Source of the DNA: Alphaproteobacteria bacterium
GTDB taxonomy: Bacteria; Pseudomonadota; Alphaproteobacteria; Sphingomonadales; Sphingomonadaceae
Reading direction: 5' to 3'
Assembly (NCBI GenBank): GCA_005882415.1
Contig: VBAE01000093.1
Location: 1 to 38,936 of the forward strand
Length of the DNA: 38,936 bases
Below the pieces are notes generated by a model that ran no database searches, had not been told where the DNA came from, and saw only the letters and a program-made list of their open reading frames with translations. The position numbers and the translations under genes were made by a program. Positions 1 to 7,833 of this stretch are shown here, piece by piece; the stretch's first letter is position 1; every line of letters begins with the position of its first letter.

Positions 1-2
1 AC

Positions 3-485
3 CGACCGGTTGAAGCCGCGCGAATCCGCGTTTCGGCAGAGCTGAATGGCGTGCCCGCGCCCCAACGAGCGCTGCTCGACGCTGGCTTGGCGCTGGCCAG
101 CGACGACCCCGGAGTAGCGGCTGGGCATCTGGTCGCAGCGCTCGGCGACGATCCGGCGGAGGCTGTATCCGAGTATGTGCGCGACCTCGAGCGGCTGCTT
201 CGGCTCGCTGAGCAGAGGGGGCATGGTGAGCGTCTGATCGCTTGGTTCGAGGAAAGCGGCTTGGCCGACCGGCTAGCGCCCGTCCACGCCGCCTTCGTCG
301 CTTATGTACGGGGCGAGCGGACCCTGCTGGACGTCAATCCCGAAGTCAGGCGGCCGGCGCAGATCCTCTACGACCGACTCGACGCGCCCCGTCAGTATCG
401 GCGCGGCAAGGCACGGGGGCAGGCGCCGGCGAAACGCGGGCGCGGGCGGCCTCCGAAGGAGGGCCGAGGGAGGGCGGCTCGCTAG
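3..485 (+). CDS. C-terminal part of a protein starting left of the window, function unknown
   Basis: The reading frame is open from the first complete codon at position 3, so the start codon lies outside the window; an internal GTG at 51 is only one possible start. The visible part is rich in Ala, Leu and Arg and predicted mostly helical (for example LLRLAEQRGHGERLIAWFEE), resembling the C-terminal helical repeats of TPR-like proteins. It ends in a strongly basic tail (about residues 115-144 from the GTG) rich in Arg, Gly and Lys that could bind nucleic acid. No catalytic motif is visible. A different short frame also enters from the left edge and stops at 43-45, so which frame carries the incoming gene is not certain. 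Function cannot be assigned. Confidence 0.55.
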   Translation, partial: RPVEAARIRVSAELNGVPAPQRALLDAGLALASDDPGVAAGHLVAALGDDPAEAVSEYVRDLERLLRLAEQRGHGERLIAWFEESGLADRLAPVHAAFVAYVRGERTLLDVNPEVRRPAQILYDRLDAPRQYRRGKARGQAPAKRGRGRPPKEGRGRAAR

Positions 486-532
486 CGGCGCTGAGCGACG
501 CGCTGGTGCGGGATTCGGAGAGAATTGTTGTG

Positions 533-586
533 AGGGGGACAGGTGCTGGTTCCTGTGATTGGGGCAGTCACTAGCGACTGTCCCCT
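533..586. repeat. Y-shaped palindromic element (outer stem, two internal hairpins)
   Basis: Between the first gene and the lipoprotein gene. An outer stem pairs AGGGGGA (533-539) with TCCCCT (581-586, one-base bulge). It encloses two hairpins: ACAGG/CCTGT around 540-555, and CAGTC/GACTG around 565-580. The architecture resembles the elements at 32096 and 37086, although the sequence differs. It could also act as a transcription terminator for the upstream gene, but no T-tract follows it. Confidence 0.5.
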
Positions 587-625
587 CCCACTGTCCCTGT
601 CGCGGCCGATGTGGGAAGATGGGGG

Positions 626-1069
626 ATGAGAAGGAGTCTTGCCTCGCTCGGCTTTGTCCTGGCCTTCGCGGCCGGTGGGTGCGCGGCGGGGGTGGCGGCA
701 CAATATAGGGTCCCGGCGGAGGAGGAGGCGCCGTTCGCGCGGCCGGCGGTGTCGCCGCCGATGCCGGGGCAGCGCGGGCTGTGGATCGGGCCGATCCGGC
801 TGTGCCGGGACGATGTTTTGGCGGTGCGCAGGATCGCGGATCCTTATCTGGGCCACGCGCTGGTGCTGAGCTTCGCGCCGGCGATCCAGCCGCAGCTCGG
901 GCAGCTGACCTCCGGCATGGTCGGCCGGCCGCTGGCGGTCCGGATCGACGGGCGGGTCGTTTCGGAGCCCCACGTCAACGAGCCGATCCTCGGCACCGAG
1001 CTGCAGATCAGCGGACCGACCGACGCCGAGACGGACGCGATCGAGGCGGCGGCGAAGGCGGCCTGCTGA
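626..1069 (+). CDS. Lipoprotein with a SecD/SecDF P1-head-like domain
   Basis: The protein has 147 residues from the ATG at 626, which follows a purine-rich GGAAGATGGGG; an upstream in-frame GTG at 611 is less likely. The N-terminus is a lipoprotein signal peptide with a lipobox-like AAGGC, so it is probably anchored in a membrane on the periplasmic side. The C-terminal half (about residues 60-147) reads like the P1 head subdomain of SecD: GRPLAVRIDGRVVSEPHVNEPILG followed by LQISGPTDAETDAIEAAAKA matches the usual pattern of a degenerate VxxDGxVxSxPxIxxPI followed by xxISG and a short helix. There are no transmembrane segments, so it is not a SecD translocase subunit. It may be a free-standing periplasmic relative. 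The domain call is fairly secure; the role is unknown. Confidence 0.7.
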   Translation: MRRSLASLGFVLAFAAGGCAAGVAAQYRVPAEEEAPFARPAVSPPMPGQRGLWIGPIRLCRDDVLAVRRIADPYLGHALVLSFAPAIQPQLGQLTSGMVGRPLAVRIDGRVVSEPHVNEPILGTELQISGPTDAETDAIEAAAKAAC

Positions 1070-1129
1070 GGGGGGCGACAGGTACGTAGCTGTTGGGGGT
1101 TGGGGGTTGGATCCCTAACACCCCCTTCC

Positions 1130-1804
1130 CTACCTCCTGTGGTGGCGCAGCAGGGTCATTGCTTCTTCGACGGTCATCGGGGGGAGCGGGCAGTCTTCTA
1201 CGCGGTCGAGCCATTCCTCCTCGCTCTCGCCGATTTGGGGGCCGGCGAGGAGGTCGAAGCTTTGGTGGATTGCGGAGCGGAGGCGCTCGCAGGCGACGTC
1301 GAGATTGTCCTCCACCGCGCGGGCGAAGGCGGGGCAGCGGCGGCGGCGGCGGTGGAAGCTGGTGTGGGCGAAGCCGGCTTGCGCGGCGGCGAGGCGGAGG
1401 TTGGCGGTGCCGCCGACATGCGCGAGGAAATGGGCCTGGGCGGCCTGCGTCATCTGGCCGGGGAGCGCTCGGCGGAGCTGGAGGCGGCCGGATTTCAGGC
1501 GGACGATGTAGGGCTCGCCGCCGCTCGTCCTGAGCGGAGCGCGCGAGAAGGCGGGAGCGGGGAGGCTTTCCGCGGGGGCGCGGTGGAAGGCGGCGAGCGC
1601 CTGCTGCCAGGCGGCGGCGAAGGCGCGGTCCTTGGCTCGGCGCTTTGTGTAGGTCGAGCGGTGGACGCGGAGGCGGCGGGCGGCGAGGCGGGCGTTGCCG
1701 GTCTCGGCCAGGGCCGCGAGGAAGGCGCTGTTCTCGCGGGCGCGGCGGTGTTGGAAGGGGGTCGTTGCGGACGGTCCGGGTTGGTGAGCCGGGGATGGTC
1801 TCAA
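1130..1804 (-). CDS. Terminase-small-subunit-like helix-turn-helix protein
   Basis: About 224 residues if the TTG at 1804 is the start; a slightly later start is possible, because no clear ribosome binding site is visible. The sequence contains two similar helix-turn-helix-like units: FLAALAETGNARLAARRLRVHR near residues 32-53, and FLAHVGGTANLRLAAAQAGF near residues 126-145. Each is followed by a basic segment and an aromatic AFAxA motif. This layout is typical of phage terminase small subunits and related chromosomal proteins common in sphingomonads. No large terminase, portal or capsid gene is nearby, so it is not part of a recognisable prophage. A protein of the same general type lies broken at 31454-32525. 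Role unknown. Confidence 0.6.
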   Translation of the reverse strand: MRPSPAHQPGPSATTPFQHRRARENSAFLAALAETGNARLAARRLRVHRSTYTKRRAKDRAFAAAWQQALAAFHRAPAESLPAPAFSRAPLRTSGGEPYIVRLKSGRLQLRRALPGQMTQAAQAHFLAHVGGTANLRLAAAQAGFAHTSFHRRRRRCPAFARAVEDNLDVACERLRSAIHQSFDLLAGPQIGESEEEWLDRVEDCPLPPMTVEEAMTLLRHHRR

Positions 1805-1864
1805 GCGAAATCCAATTGTTCAAGGGGGTTTGCGCCGGAGGGGGTAGGCGCCTATCTCGCGGGC

Positions 1865-2176
1865 ATGTCGTGGATCCTTCGGATGCTGGTGCTGCTGGCG
1901 GTGCTGATCGCGCCACTGGGGATGGCCGGGGCTTCGGCTTCCGCCCAGATGTCCGTGGCTCCTCCGGCGGCGGCCGCGGGGCATTGCGCGGAGATGGGCG
2001 GGACGACCAAGCGGCACGACGATCGCAACGTGCCGGGGCATAAAGCGGGCTGTGTGCTCGCTTGTGTGGCTCTGCCGGCGGGGGCGGCCTCGCTTGACGG
2101 ATGTGCGACCGGAAGCGGAGATTCCGCCGCCTCGCGCGGGCTGACCCCCCCGCCCCCTTCCCTCCTTAGCTTTTGA
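1865..2176 (+). CDS. Small exported Cys/His-containing protein, possibly metal-related
   Basis: A 103-residue protein with an N-terminal signal peptide (MSWILRMLVLLAVLIAPLGM, then ASASAQ). The mature part contains GHCAEMGG, several His residues and a GCVLAC pair followed by another Cys, so a metal-binding or disulfide role is possible. It ends 34 bp before the His/Met-rich outer-membrane gene that follows, and the two are probably co-transcribed. In many proteobacteria, small Cys/His-rich exported proteins sit beside copper-resistance outer-membrane genes; that link is inference. No domain name can be given with confidence. Confidence 0.6.
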   Translation: MSWILRMLVLLAVLIAPLGMAGASASAQMSVAPPAAAAGHCAEMGGTTKRHDDRNVPGHKAGCVLACVALPAGAASLDGCATGSGDSAASRGLTPPPPSLLSF

Positions 2177-2210
2177 AGCCGCGACGCGTGCGCGGCGGAG
2201 TTCTTGTCAC

Positions 2211-3504
2211 ATGAAAGCCAGATTGCTGGCCGGGGCGCTCGGCCTCGGCCTCCTCGCCGCGACGCCGGCCTCCGCCCAGCATCAGGGGCACGACATGGGG
2301 GCTATGCCTGCGCCCGCCCCTCCCGCTGCCGAGGAGCATGAGCACCATCAGGGGATGGCGATGCCGCCCGAGTCCGGTCATTCGGGGCATGGGATGCGGG
2401 CGGCGCTCGGGCCTTATCCGGCGACGCGGGAGGCTTCGGGGACCGCCTGGCAGCCGGACGTTTCGCCCCACCACGGGGTGATGGGCGAGGCGGGCGGGTG
2501 GAGCCTGATGGGGCATGGGGTGCTGAACCTCGTCTACGACACGCAGGAGGGGCCGCGGGGGGACGACAAGGCGTTCGCGTCAGGCATGGTCATGGGGATG
2601 GCGCAGCGGGGGTTCGGGGACGGCAGCGTGCTCCAGTTCAAGGCGATGGTCAGCCCGGATCCGCTGATGGGGAAAAGGGGCTATCCTTTGCTGCTGGCTT
2701 CGGGGGAGACTGCGAACGGGGCGGATCCGCTCATCGACCGCCAGCACCCGCACGACTTCTTCATGGAGCTGTCGGCGAGCTTCTCCGTGCCGGTGGCGGA
2801 GGGGGCGAGCCTGTTCGTCTATGCCGGGCTTCCGGGCGAGCCTGCGTTCGGGCCGCCGGCCTTCATGCACCGCCTCTCGATCCTGGATTCGCCCGAGGCG
2901 CCGATCACCCACCATTGGCTCGATTCCACGCACATCGTGTTCGGGGTGGCGACGGCGGGGTTGGTCGTCGGGCGGGCGAAGATCGAGGCGTCGAGGTTCC
3001 ACGGGCGGGAGCCGGACCAGCACCGGTGGGACATCGAGACGGGGCCGCTGGATTCGACGGCGGTCAGGGTGTCGTTCAACCCGGCGCCGGAATGGGCGCT
3101 GCAGGCGAGCTGGGCGCGGCTCAAGAGCCCCGAGCAGCTCGAGCCGGAGCGCAACCAGACTCGCTGGTCGGCGAGCGCGATCTATACCAAGCGGCTGGGG
3201 GGGGAACGGTGGTGGTCGACGACTTTGGCCTGGGGGCGGCGGAGCGCGGAGCACGGGCAGCTGGACGCGGCGGCGCTGGAGGGGGCGCTTGGGCTGGGGG
3301 CGTGGACTTTGTTCGGGCGCGCGGAATATGCGGAGAATGACGAGCTCGTTGCTGGAAGCGGGGGGGCGGGGGGCGGCGGCGGAACATGTGAAGCTCGGCG
3401 CCGGCGCGCTGGTCTCGCTGAACTTCGTCCCCCACCAGCTCGAAGCCCTCTACGCCGGCGACCCCAAAGGCGCGATGGCCTTCGTCCGGATGAAGGTGGA
3501 CTAG
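2211..3504 (+). CDS. His/Met-rich outer-membrane protein, possibly copper-related, frameshifted near its end
   Basis: Starts at ATG 2211 with a signal peptide (MKARLLAGALGLGLLAATPASAQ). A His/Met-rich stretch follows (about residues 24-65: HQGHDMGAM, EHEHHQGMAM, HSGHGM), typical of periplasmic or outer-membrane copper-handling proteins. The rest alternates in beta-barrel fashion with many aromatic residues. At about 3350-3380 a G-rich tract with runs of seven and six G shifts the frame. The starting frame would run on to 3539 as Arg/Pro-rich nonsense. The +1 frame continues convincingly (AAEHVKLGAGALVSLNFVPH ... FVRMKVD) to a stop at 3504. The coordinates cover the apparently ancestral gene. 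The shift may be a real mutation, slippage or a sequencing error. Confidence 0.65.
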
Positions 3505-3523
3505 CGCCCGGCGGGCTACGCTT

Positions 3524-4450
3524 TCAGCTCTCGTTATAGGCCCGGTCGAGAAGCGGCTTCGCCTTCTCCAGGTCGGAATCGCTGGCAATGGTGATTTCGA
3601 GGTCGCCGGTCCCGAAATGTCCGATCTTGCGGACGTCGCGGGTGAAGCCGGGCTGGAGATCGACTGTGTCCGGATCGACCTTCACGAACACCAGGATCTT
3701 CCCCAACTGGTTGCGCAGCTCGACGCAGGCGAAATTCTTGATCCGGCGGAACGCGACGTAGAAGTCGGTCACCTTCACTGTCACGTCGTCGCCGAGGCTG
3801 GAGAGATGGCTGGCCAGCGCCTCATAGCGATCGCGCAGCACGGGCGGTGCCGCGTCGATGTGCATGGTCACCGTCTTGTACTTCGCCTTCGCTCCGGCCG
3901 GGGCACCCGCGCCGGTCGGGTTGCCAGTCGAGGGGCCGGACCCCGTGCTCCGGGCCGTCGTGGCCGTCAGCTGCTCCAGCAGCAGCAGGTCGCCCTCGAA
4001 CTTCCTGTAGCGGATGAGGTCGATGTTGCGGTCCATCTGGCGCACCGCATGCTCGTCATATTTGGTGAAGTCGCCGGCGATGCAGATCAGCCGCGGCCCG
4101 CTCCAGTCGACCTTCTGCGCCTCCTCCATTCCGAAGCGCTGCAACACCAGCCACTCGAAATCCTTGCGGTGCCCCATCAGCCAGTTGAGGTAGAACAGCC
4201 CCTGGTTGATGACGTTCTCGTTGGTCGCCCGCTTATATTCGATGATCACCGGGCTGCGGTTCTCGTCGATCCCGATCGTATCCATCCGTCCGCCCTCGCA
4301 GACGAGCTCTGAGGCGAGAAAGCGGACCCCGAGCAGAGCATCGAGGTTCTTCTCGAACAGGAGCTGGAGCGAGCGTTCGAGCGCAACGGCGCCGCCGGAG
4401 AGCTCGGCGACGGTGTCGTTGGCGGTGCGGAAAAGTTTCAGGTCACTCAC
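3524..4450 (-). CDS. PD-(D/E)XK nuclease-like protein with C-terminal DUF5655 domain
   Basis: The protein has 308 residues. The N-terminal half has a PD-(D/E)XK nuclease core of the type seen in NucS/DUF91-related proteins: D57 in RMDTIGID, E71 and K73 in VIIEYKR, and Q83 in a following helix (NQGLFYLNWL). A low-complexity Thr/Gly/Ala linker (about residues 163-190) leads to a C-terminal domain (about 195-308) reading YEALASHLSSL ... TDFYVAFRRIKNFACVEL ... GHFGTGDLEI, which matches DUF5655. It follows the methyltransferase gene on the same strand after 12 bp, so they are almost certainly one operon, suggesting a restriction or DNA-processing partner. Nuclease residues look intact. Substrate and cleavage specificity are unknown. 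Confidence 0.75.
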   Translation of the reverse strand: MSDLKLFRTANDTVAELSGGAVALERSLQLLFEKNLDALLGVRFLASELVCEGGRMDTIGIDENRSPVIIEYKRATNENVINQGLFYLNWLMGHRKDFEWLVLQRFGMEEAQKVDWSGPRLICIAGDFTKYDEHAVRQMDRNIDLIRYRKFEGDLLLLEQLTATTARSTGSGPSTGNPTGAGAPAGAKAKYKTVTMHIDAAPPVLRDRYEALASHLSSLGDDVTVKVTDFYVAFRRIKNFACVELRNQLGKILVFVKVDPDTVDLQPGFTRDVRKIGHFGTGDLEITIASDSDLEKAKPLLDRAYNES

Positions 4451-4462
4451 TGCTCAGCTCCG

Positions 4463-6757
4463 TCATTCCGGGAGGAAGCCGAGGTCGTAGACCATCGGGC
4501 GCAGCTTTGCTGAGAGTGCAGCATAGACCGTGCTGAATGGGTCGAAGTCTGTCAGTTCTGGATCCCCATAAGCTTGGAGTGCCCGGCGAATCTGGTACCA
4601 GCCCGCGTCGGGGCGGCCGAGCTTGAGCTCATCTCGAATCGTGCGCGGGAAGTCCGTCGCGTGAAACCGCGCCCAGAGCTTGCGCCCCTCATCGAGTACG
4701 GCCTGCGCTTCGGACGAAAAGGCCATATTCTCCATGTAGCGGACCAGGAAGTCGCTCTCGAACCGCCCCTTTGCCCCGACATGGGCCTCAGTGAACGGGA
4801 TGAAGTGGTTGATCAGCGACCATTCGCGGTCGTTCCAGCGCAGCCCGTCAGCGCCTGCGGTCAGGTTGCTGCCGTTGAAGAGCATCCACACGAGGCAGTC
4901 GGACTTCCACTCATCGCTCAGCGGCTTTGACGGCTGGAGAAACTGGTCGCGGTCATTGAGCCATGTCGGCCTGATGAGGCGACGGACGGCGAATATGACG
5001 GCCGAATGGCACAGATTGTCGGGGAGAACGTATGATCCGCCGCCATTTCTGCCAGTATAAATAGAGGACGTAAGGCAGGTCCCCGTCGCGGCGTTCTGCA
5101 AATCGTTGTTGCCTGCGAACAGATAACCCACGCTTCCGGCACAGGAGAGCTTTTTTCGTGGATTTCGTGAGACTGTAAGAGCGTTTGACAATGGTAAAGC
5201 TAGTTCGCCACGAGCTTGGGGAGGAGATATCCAAGCGTTCAGGAGCGAGGTTGTCGGGCGCACCACATACGTCTTTTCGCCAATCAACGCACCGGTTCGA
5301 TCAAGTGCGCGCGTCGAGATGTCACCAATCACCTCGTGCTGAGACTGATCCCAGATCAGAAATCCGATAGGAAAGTCGCCATTGAGACCATCGAAGGCCC
5401 GACTGTGAACAACAAAGCCGTCGAGATACTTCCCTCGCCAAACCCGGCGGAATGGTTCGAAATTTGGTGCATTGACGTACTTTAACGTGCTGAACATCGC
5501 GAGCGTCGAGTTTGGCAACTCCTGCCGAATGCGAATTAGGAACTGCGCGAACAACTCCTTGCTTGCGTAACCAAGGTTCAATTCGTGCATCGCGCCATTG
5601 ATGCGCGTCTTCTCCACGCCGATCTTGTTTTCATCTCCCTTGGCAATGCCGGAGCCGCTTTCCGCATATGGCGGATTGATGAGCACCAGGATCGGCTTCG
5701 CACCCTCGACCCCTGCCTTGGCATCCGCAATCGCCTGGCGCAGCGCCGTTGGCACCTTATTCGTCAGGCTGTAGTCGATCTGCCCAAAGTCCGTTACATC
5801 GTCATTGAGATAGTCGTACTGAAACATCTCAGCGCCCAGGCAGATGTTGTTCGCGCGCATGATGTCAATATCGACCTGATCCAAGGTCGACATGAAGACG
5901 TTGCGATAGTTGCTGTGCTTGACCTCCAGATTGCCAACACCGCAGCACATGTCCCAGACGATATAGCGGTCCTGCCACCCCTCCCCAAGCGTCGCGAGCA
6001 GCTGCTCATAGGCTTTGTCGACAATGTGCAGCGGTGTGTAAAAGGCACCTTTGAATTTCTGCTCGTCGATGGGCAGCAGGCTGTCGCGCCGTTCGAGCAG
6101 CCACCGGCGATGCTTTACCTCGGGAGGACGTAGATATATTGCCCAGAAGTCGTTGTAGGCACGCAGGTTCGTGACCGGCAAAAATCCGCTCGCGCCGCGC
6201 AGCGTGAACGCTGGCCTGCCGTCGAAGGTACCGAGCTGGGCACCGACCGAAGCATAGGCGGACCGCTCACCATCGTGCATGATGTCGGCAAAGAACAGCG
6301 TGGCGTGGTCGGCCGCGTTGGCTATGCCCAGCTCGCTGCCGATCATCGCGACCCATCTTGCATAGGTGGTGAAATGTGCGCTGACGTACGGCGCAATCTG
6401 CGCGGCCAGTTCCTTGCCCGCCGCCGAACCTGAAGCGGGCCAGGCGATGTTCGCATCTTCCAGCACCGGCAGTGCTACTTCGGTCTGCAAGATTGCGCCT
6501 TTTTCAGGATCGATAACGGCGAGAAACGCCGGAACCGGCTCGCCTCGAAGTCGGGCGCTGCGGACGTAAACCAGCAGCTGCGCGAACATGAGGAGCGGTG
6601 CAGCAGGTGAGCCCTTCGCCTCGAACCAAACCGCGTCGGTCTGAATATCGACGAGCCCCTTGGAGTAGTCTTTGGGACTAAGGCCCAGGGCTTTGAGATA
6701 GGCGTCCTTGACGTCCTCTTCGGAACGAGCGCGAGCAAGATCTGCCGATAGGGTCAT
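4463..6757 (-). CDS. N6-adenine-type DNA methyltransferase, possibly a nuclease-methyltransferase fusion
   Basis: The protein has 764 residues. Methyltransferase motifs are clear: motif X-like GAFYTP at residues 238-242 and onwards, motif I DMCCGVGN at 269-276 for S-adenosylmethionine, and the catalytic NPPY at 361-364, which indicates N6-adenine (or N4-cytosine) methylation. The N-terminal ~200 residues include VDIQTDAVWFEAKGSP, where D41, E46 and K48 fit a PD-(D/E)XK pattern, so it may be a type IIG-like enzyme. The C-terminal ~300 residues would then hold target recognition. Its start overlaps the stop of a short upstream ORF (ATGA), and the DUF5655 nuclease follows after 12 bp. Base composition is visibly less GC-rich than in neighbouring genes, suggesting acquisition. 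The recognition sequence cannot be read from the sequence. Confidence 0.85.
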   Translation of the reverse strand: MTLSADLARARSEEDVKDAYLKALGLSPKDYSKGLVDIQTDAVWFEAKGSPAAPLLMFAQLLVYVRSARLRGEPVPAFLAVIDPEKGAILQTEVALPVLEDANIAWPASGSAAGKELAAQIAPYVSAHFTTYARWVAMIGSELGIANAADHATLFFADIMHDGERSAYASVGAQLGTFDGRPAFTLRGASGFLPVTNLRAYNDFWAIYLRPPEVKHRRWLLERRDSLLPIDEQKFKGAFYTPLHIVDKAYEQLLATLGEGWQDRYIVWDMCCGVGNLEVKHSNYRNVFMSTLDQVDIDIMRANNICLGAEMFQYDYLNDDVTDFGQIDYSLTNKVPTALRQAIADAKAGVEGAKPILVLINPPYAESGSGIAKGDENKIGVEKTRINGAMHELNLGYASKELFAQFLIRIRQELPNSTLAMFSTLKYVNAPNFEPFRRVWRGKYLDGFVVHSRAFDGLNGDFPIGFLIWDQSQHEVIGDISTRALDRTGALIGEKTYVVRPTTSLLNAWISPPQARGELALPLSNALTVSRNPRKKLSCAGSVGYLFAGNNDLQNAATGTCLTSSIYTGRNGGGSYVLPDNLCHSAVIFAVRRLIRPTWLNDRDQFLQPSKPLSDEWKSDCLVWMLFNGSNLTAGADGLRWNDREWSLINHFIPFTEAHVGAKGRFESDFLVRYMENMAFSSEAQAVLDEGRKLWARFHATDFPRTIRDELKLGRPDAGWYQIRRALQAYGDPELTDFDPFSTVYAALSAKLRPMVYDLGFLPE

Positions 6758-6882
6758 CGCGTTCTCTGGGAGGCTAGAAACCTAAGCGCACCGCGGCTCC
6801 CGCAGCTTAGGTCGGGGTAACCCTCTCCGTGCTGCTCCGGCAGCACATCGAGATTGTCCCCGTAAAACAGCTTGTTCGTCAT
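6754..6882 (-). pseudogene. N-terminal stub of a second DNA methyltransferase, or a leader ORF
   Basis: A 42-codon ORF starts MTNKLFYGDNLDVL, which is the usual beginning of type III Mod-like or beta-class site-specific methyltransferases (MxNKLxYGDNLDVL). The next residues do not continue into the expected catalytic DPPF/DPPY motif and the frame soon stops. The stop overlaps the start codon of the downstream methyltransferase as ATGA, so the stub could still couple translation. Most likely it is a remnant of a deleted methyltransferase gene. Confidence 0.6.
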
Positions 6883-7016
6883 CACGCCTCCGACCCTTGC
6901 ATCAGGGGTATAGGCCCTCGGGTGGTTCGACAAGCAAGCCGCGCGTATCCAGAGCGAATCCGCTGCTGAGGCTGAAGGCGCGAACCGACCACCCTTTGCC
7001 GAGCTTGCCGGCTTGA

Positions 7017-7029
7017 TCCCAAATTGGGA
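7017..7029. promoter_or_regulatory. Candidate operator of higBA
   Basis: A perfect 13-bp palindrome TCCCAAATTGGGA lies 18 bp before the higB start codon. HigA-type antitoxins commonly repress their own operon by binding such a palindrome; the assignment here is inference from position and symmetry. It also lies in the divergent region shared with the methyltransferase operon. Confidence 0.45.
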
Positions 7030-7047
7030 ACATAGTAAGCAGCCTCT

Positions 7048-7344
7048 ATGCGGGTGATCGCGCTGAAGCGGCTGCGGGAGCATTGGGAGAGGCCGGGCTG
7101 CGGGGATAGCGAGCAGCCGCTGAAGGCGTGGTATGCGATCGTCCGTGAGGCTTCGTGGCGGCATTTCGCCGATGTGAAGGCGCAGTTCGGCAGCGCCAGC
7201 GCCGTGGGAGACAGGGTCGTGTTCAACGTCGCCGGCAACAAATACCGGCTGGTCGCCTACATCAATTGCGCCTTCTACACCGTCTACGTCCGCTTCGTCG
7301 GCACCCACGCGGAATATGACGAGCTCAGCATCGAGGACGTTTGA
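7048..7344 (+). CDS. higB: HigB-family toxin (mRNA interferase)
   Basis: A 98-residue protein matching the HigB toxin family of typical length. Recognisable segments are LREHWERPGCGDSEQPLKAWY near the N-terminus, FNVAGNKYRLVAYINC in the middle, and VYVRFVGTHAEYDEL near the end, which is the characteristic FIGTHxEYD pattern. HigB toxins are RelE-fold ribonucleases that cleave mRNA, usually at the ribosome. The antitoxin gene follows after 3 bp, in the toxin-first order normal for this family. The pair lies between the restriction block and rplK. Intact as far as can be seen. Confidence 0.9.
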   Translation: MRVIALKRLREHWERPGCGDSEQPLKAWYAIVREASWRHFADVKAQFGSASAVGDRVVFNVAGNKYRLVAYINCAFYTVYVRFVGTHAEYDELSIEDV

Positions 7345-7347
7345 AAC

Positions 7348-7731
7348 ATGGTCGAGGTCAATCCCATCCGCACCGAGCGCGATTACGAAGCGGCGCTGGC
7401 CGAGATCGAAGGGCTGATGGCGGCCGCGCCCGGCACGTCGGAGGGGGACAGGCTCGACGTGCTGGTCACGCTGGTTCAGGCGTATGAGGCGGAGCACCAT
7501 GCGATCGAGGCGCCGGACCCGATTTCGCTGCTTCAGTTCGTGATGGAGCAGAGAGGCCTCGACCGCGCAGCACTCCAGCCGATGATCGGGGATCGCGGGC
7601 GCGTCTCGGAGGTCATGGCCCGCAAGCGCCCGCTGACCCTCACTATGATCCGGCGCCTGCAGGAGAATCTCGGCCTGCCCGCCGAAATCCTGGTGCGGCC
7701 CTACGAGCTGAGTCGCTCGAAGGCGGCTTAA
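7348..7731 (+). CDS. higA: HigA-family antitoxin with helix-turn-helix domain
   Basis: A 127-residue partner of HigB. The N-terminal ~65 residues are acidic and helical (RTERDYEAALAEIEGLM) and would bind the toxin. The C-terminal half contains an XRE-like helix-turn-helix (about residues 68-115: LDRAALQPMIGDRGRVSEVM, then LTLTMIRRLQENLGLPAEIL). It probably neutralises HigB and represses the shared promoter, where a palindrome is present at 7017. The length is typical for the long HigA subgroup. Confidence 0.88.
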   Translation: MVEVNPIRTERDYEAALAEIEGLMAAAPGTSEGDRLDVLVTLVQAYEAEHHAIEAPDPISLLQFVMEQRGLDRAALQPMIGDRGRVSEVMARKRPLTLTMIRRLQENLGLPAEILVRPYELSRSKAA

Positions 7732-7807
7732 ACCTCTCTGCAGGATTTGCGCTGGACGTCCAGTTCCGCTAAAGGCCCCGCCTTCCAACGCAGCAGCAGC
7801 GGATCGA

Positions 7808-7833
7808 CCCCATCGAAGTGGTACTTCGACGGG
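7808..7833. repeat. Hairpin related to the CCCATCAAAGT element
   Basis: CCCATCGAAGT and ACTTCGACGGG form an 11-bp stem with one mismatch and a GGT loop, located between higA and rplK. It is a diverged relative of the hairpin found twice inside the 9549-9841 inverted repeat, including the flanking GACC and GAACCC. The 7732-7950 stretch has no gene and must carry the rplK promoter or leader; no clear promoter can be read. Confidence 0.5.

Noticed and set aside
1130..1804. Prophage suggested by terminase-like proteins
   Set aside because: No large terminase, portal, capsid, tail, lysis or integrase genes are within the window; the two small genes stand alone.
1100..1864. Long plus-strand ORF opposite the terminase-like gene
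   Set aside because: High-GC antisense shadow; no motif or signal, and codon bias points to the minus strand. Only the part from 1865 has its own signal peptide and was kept.
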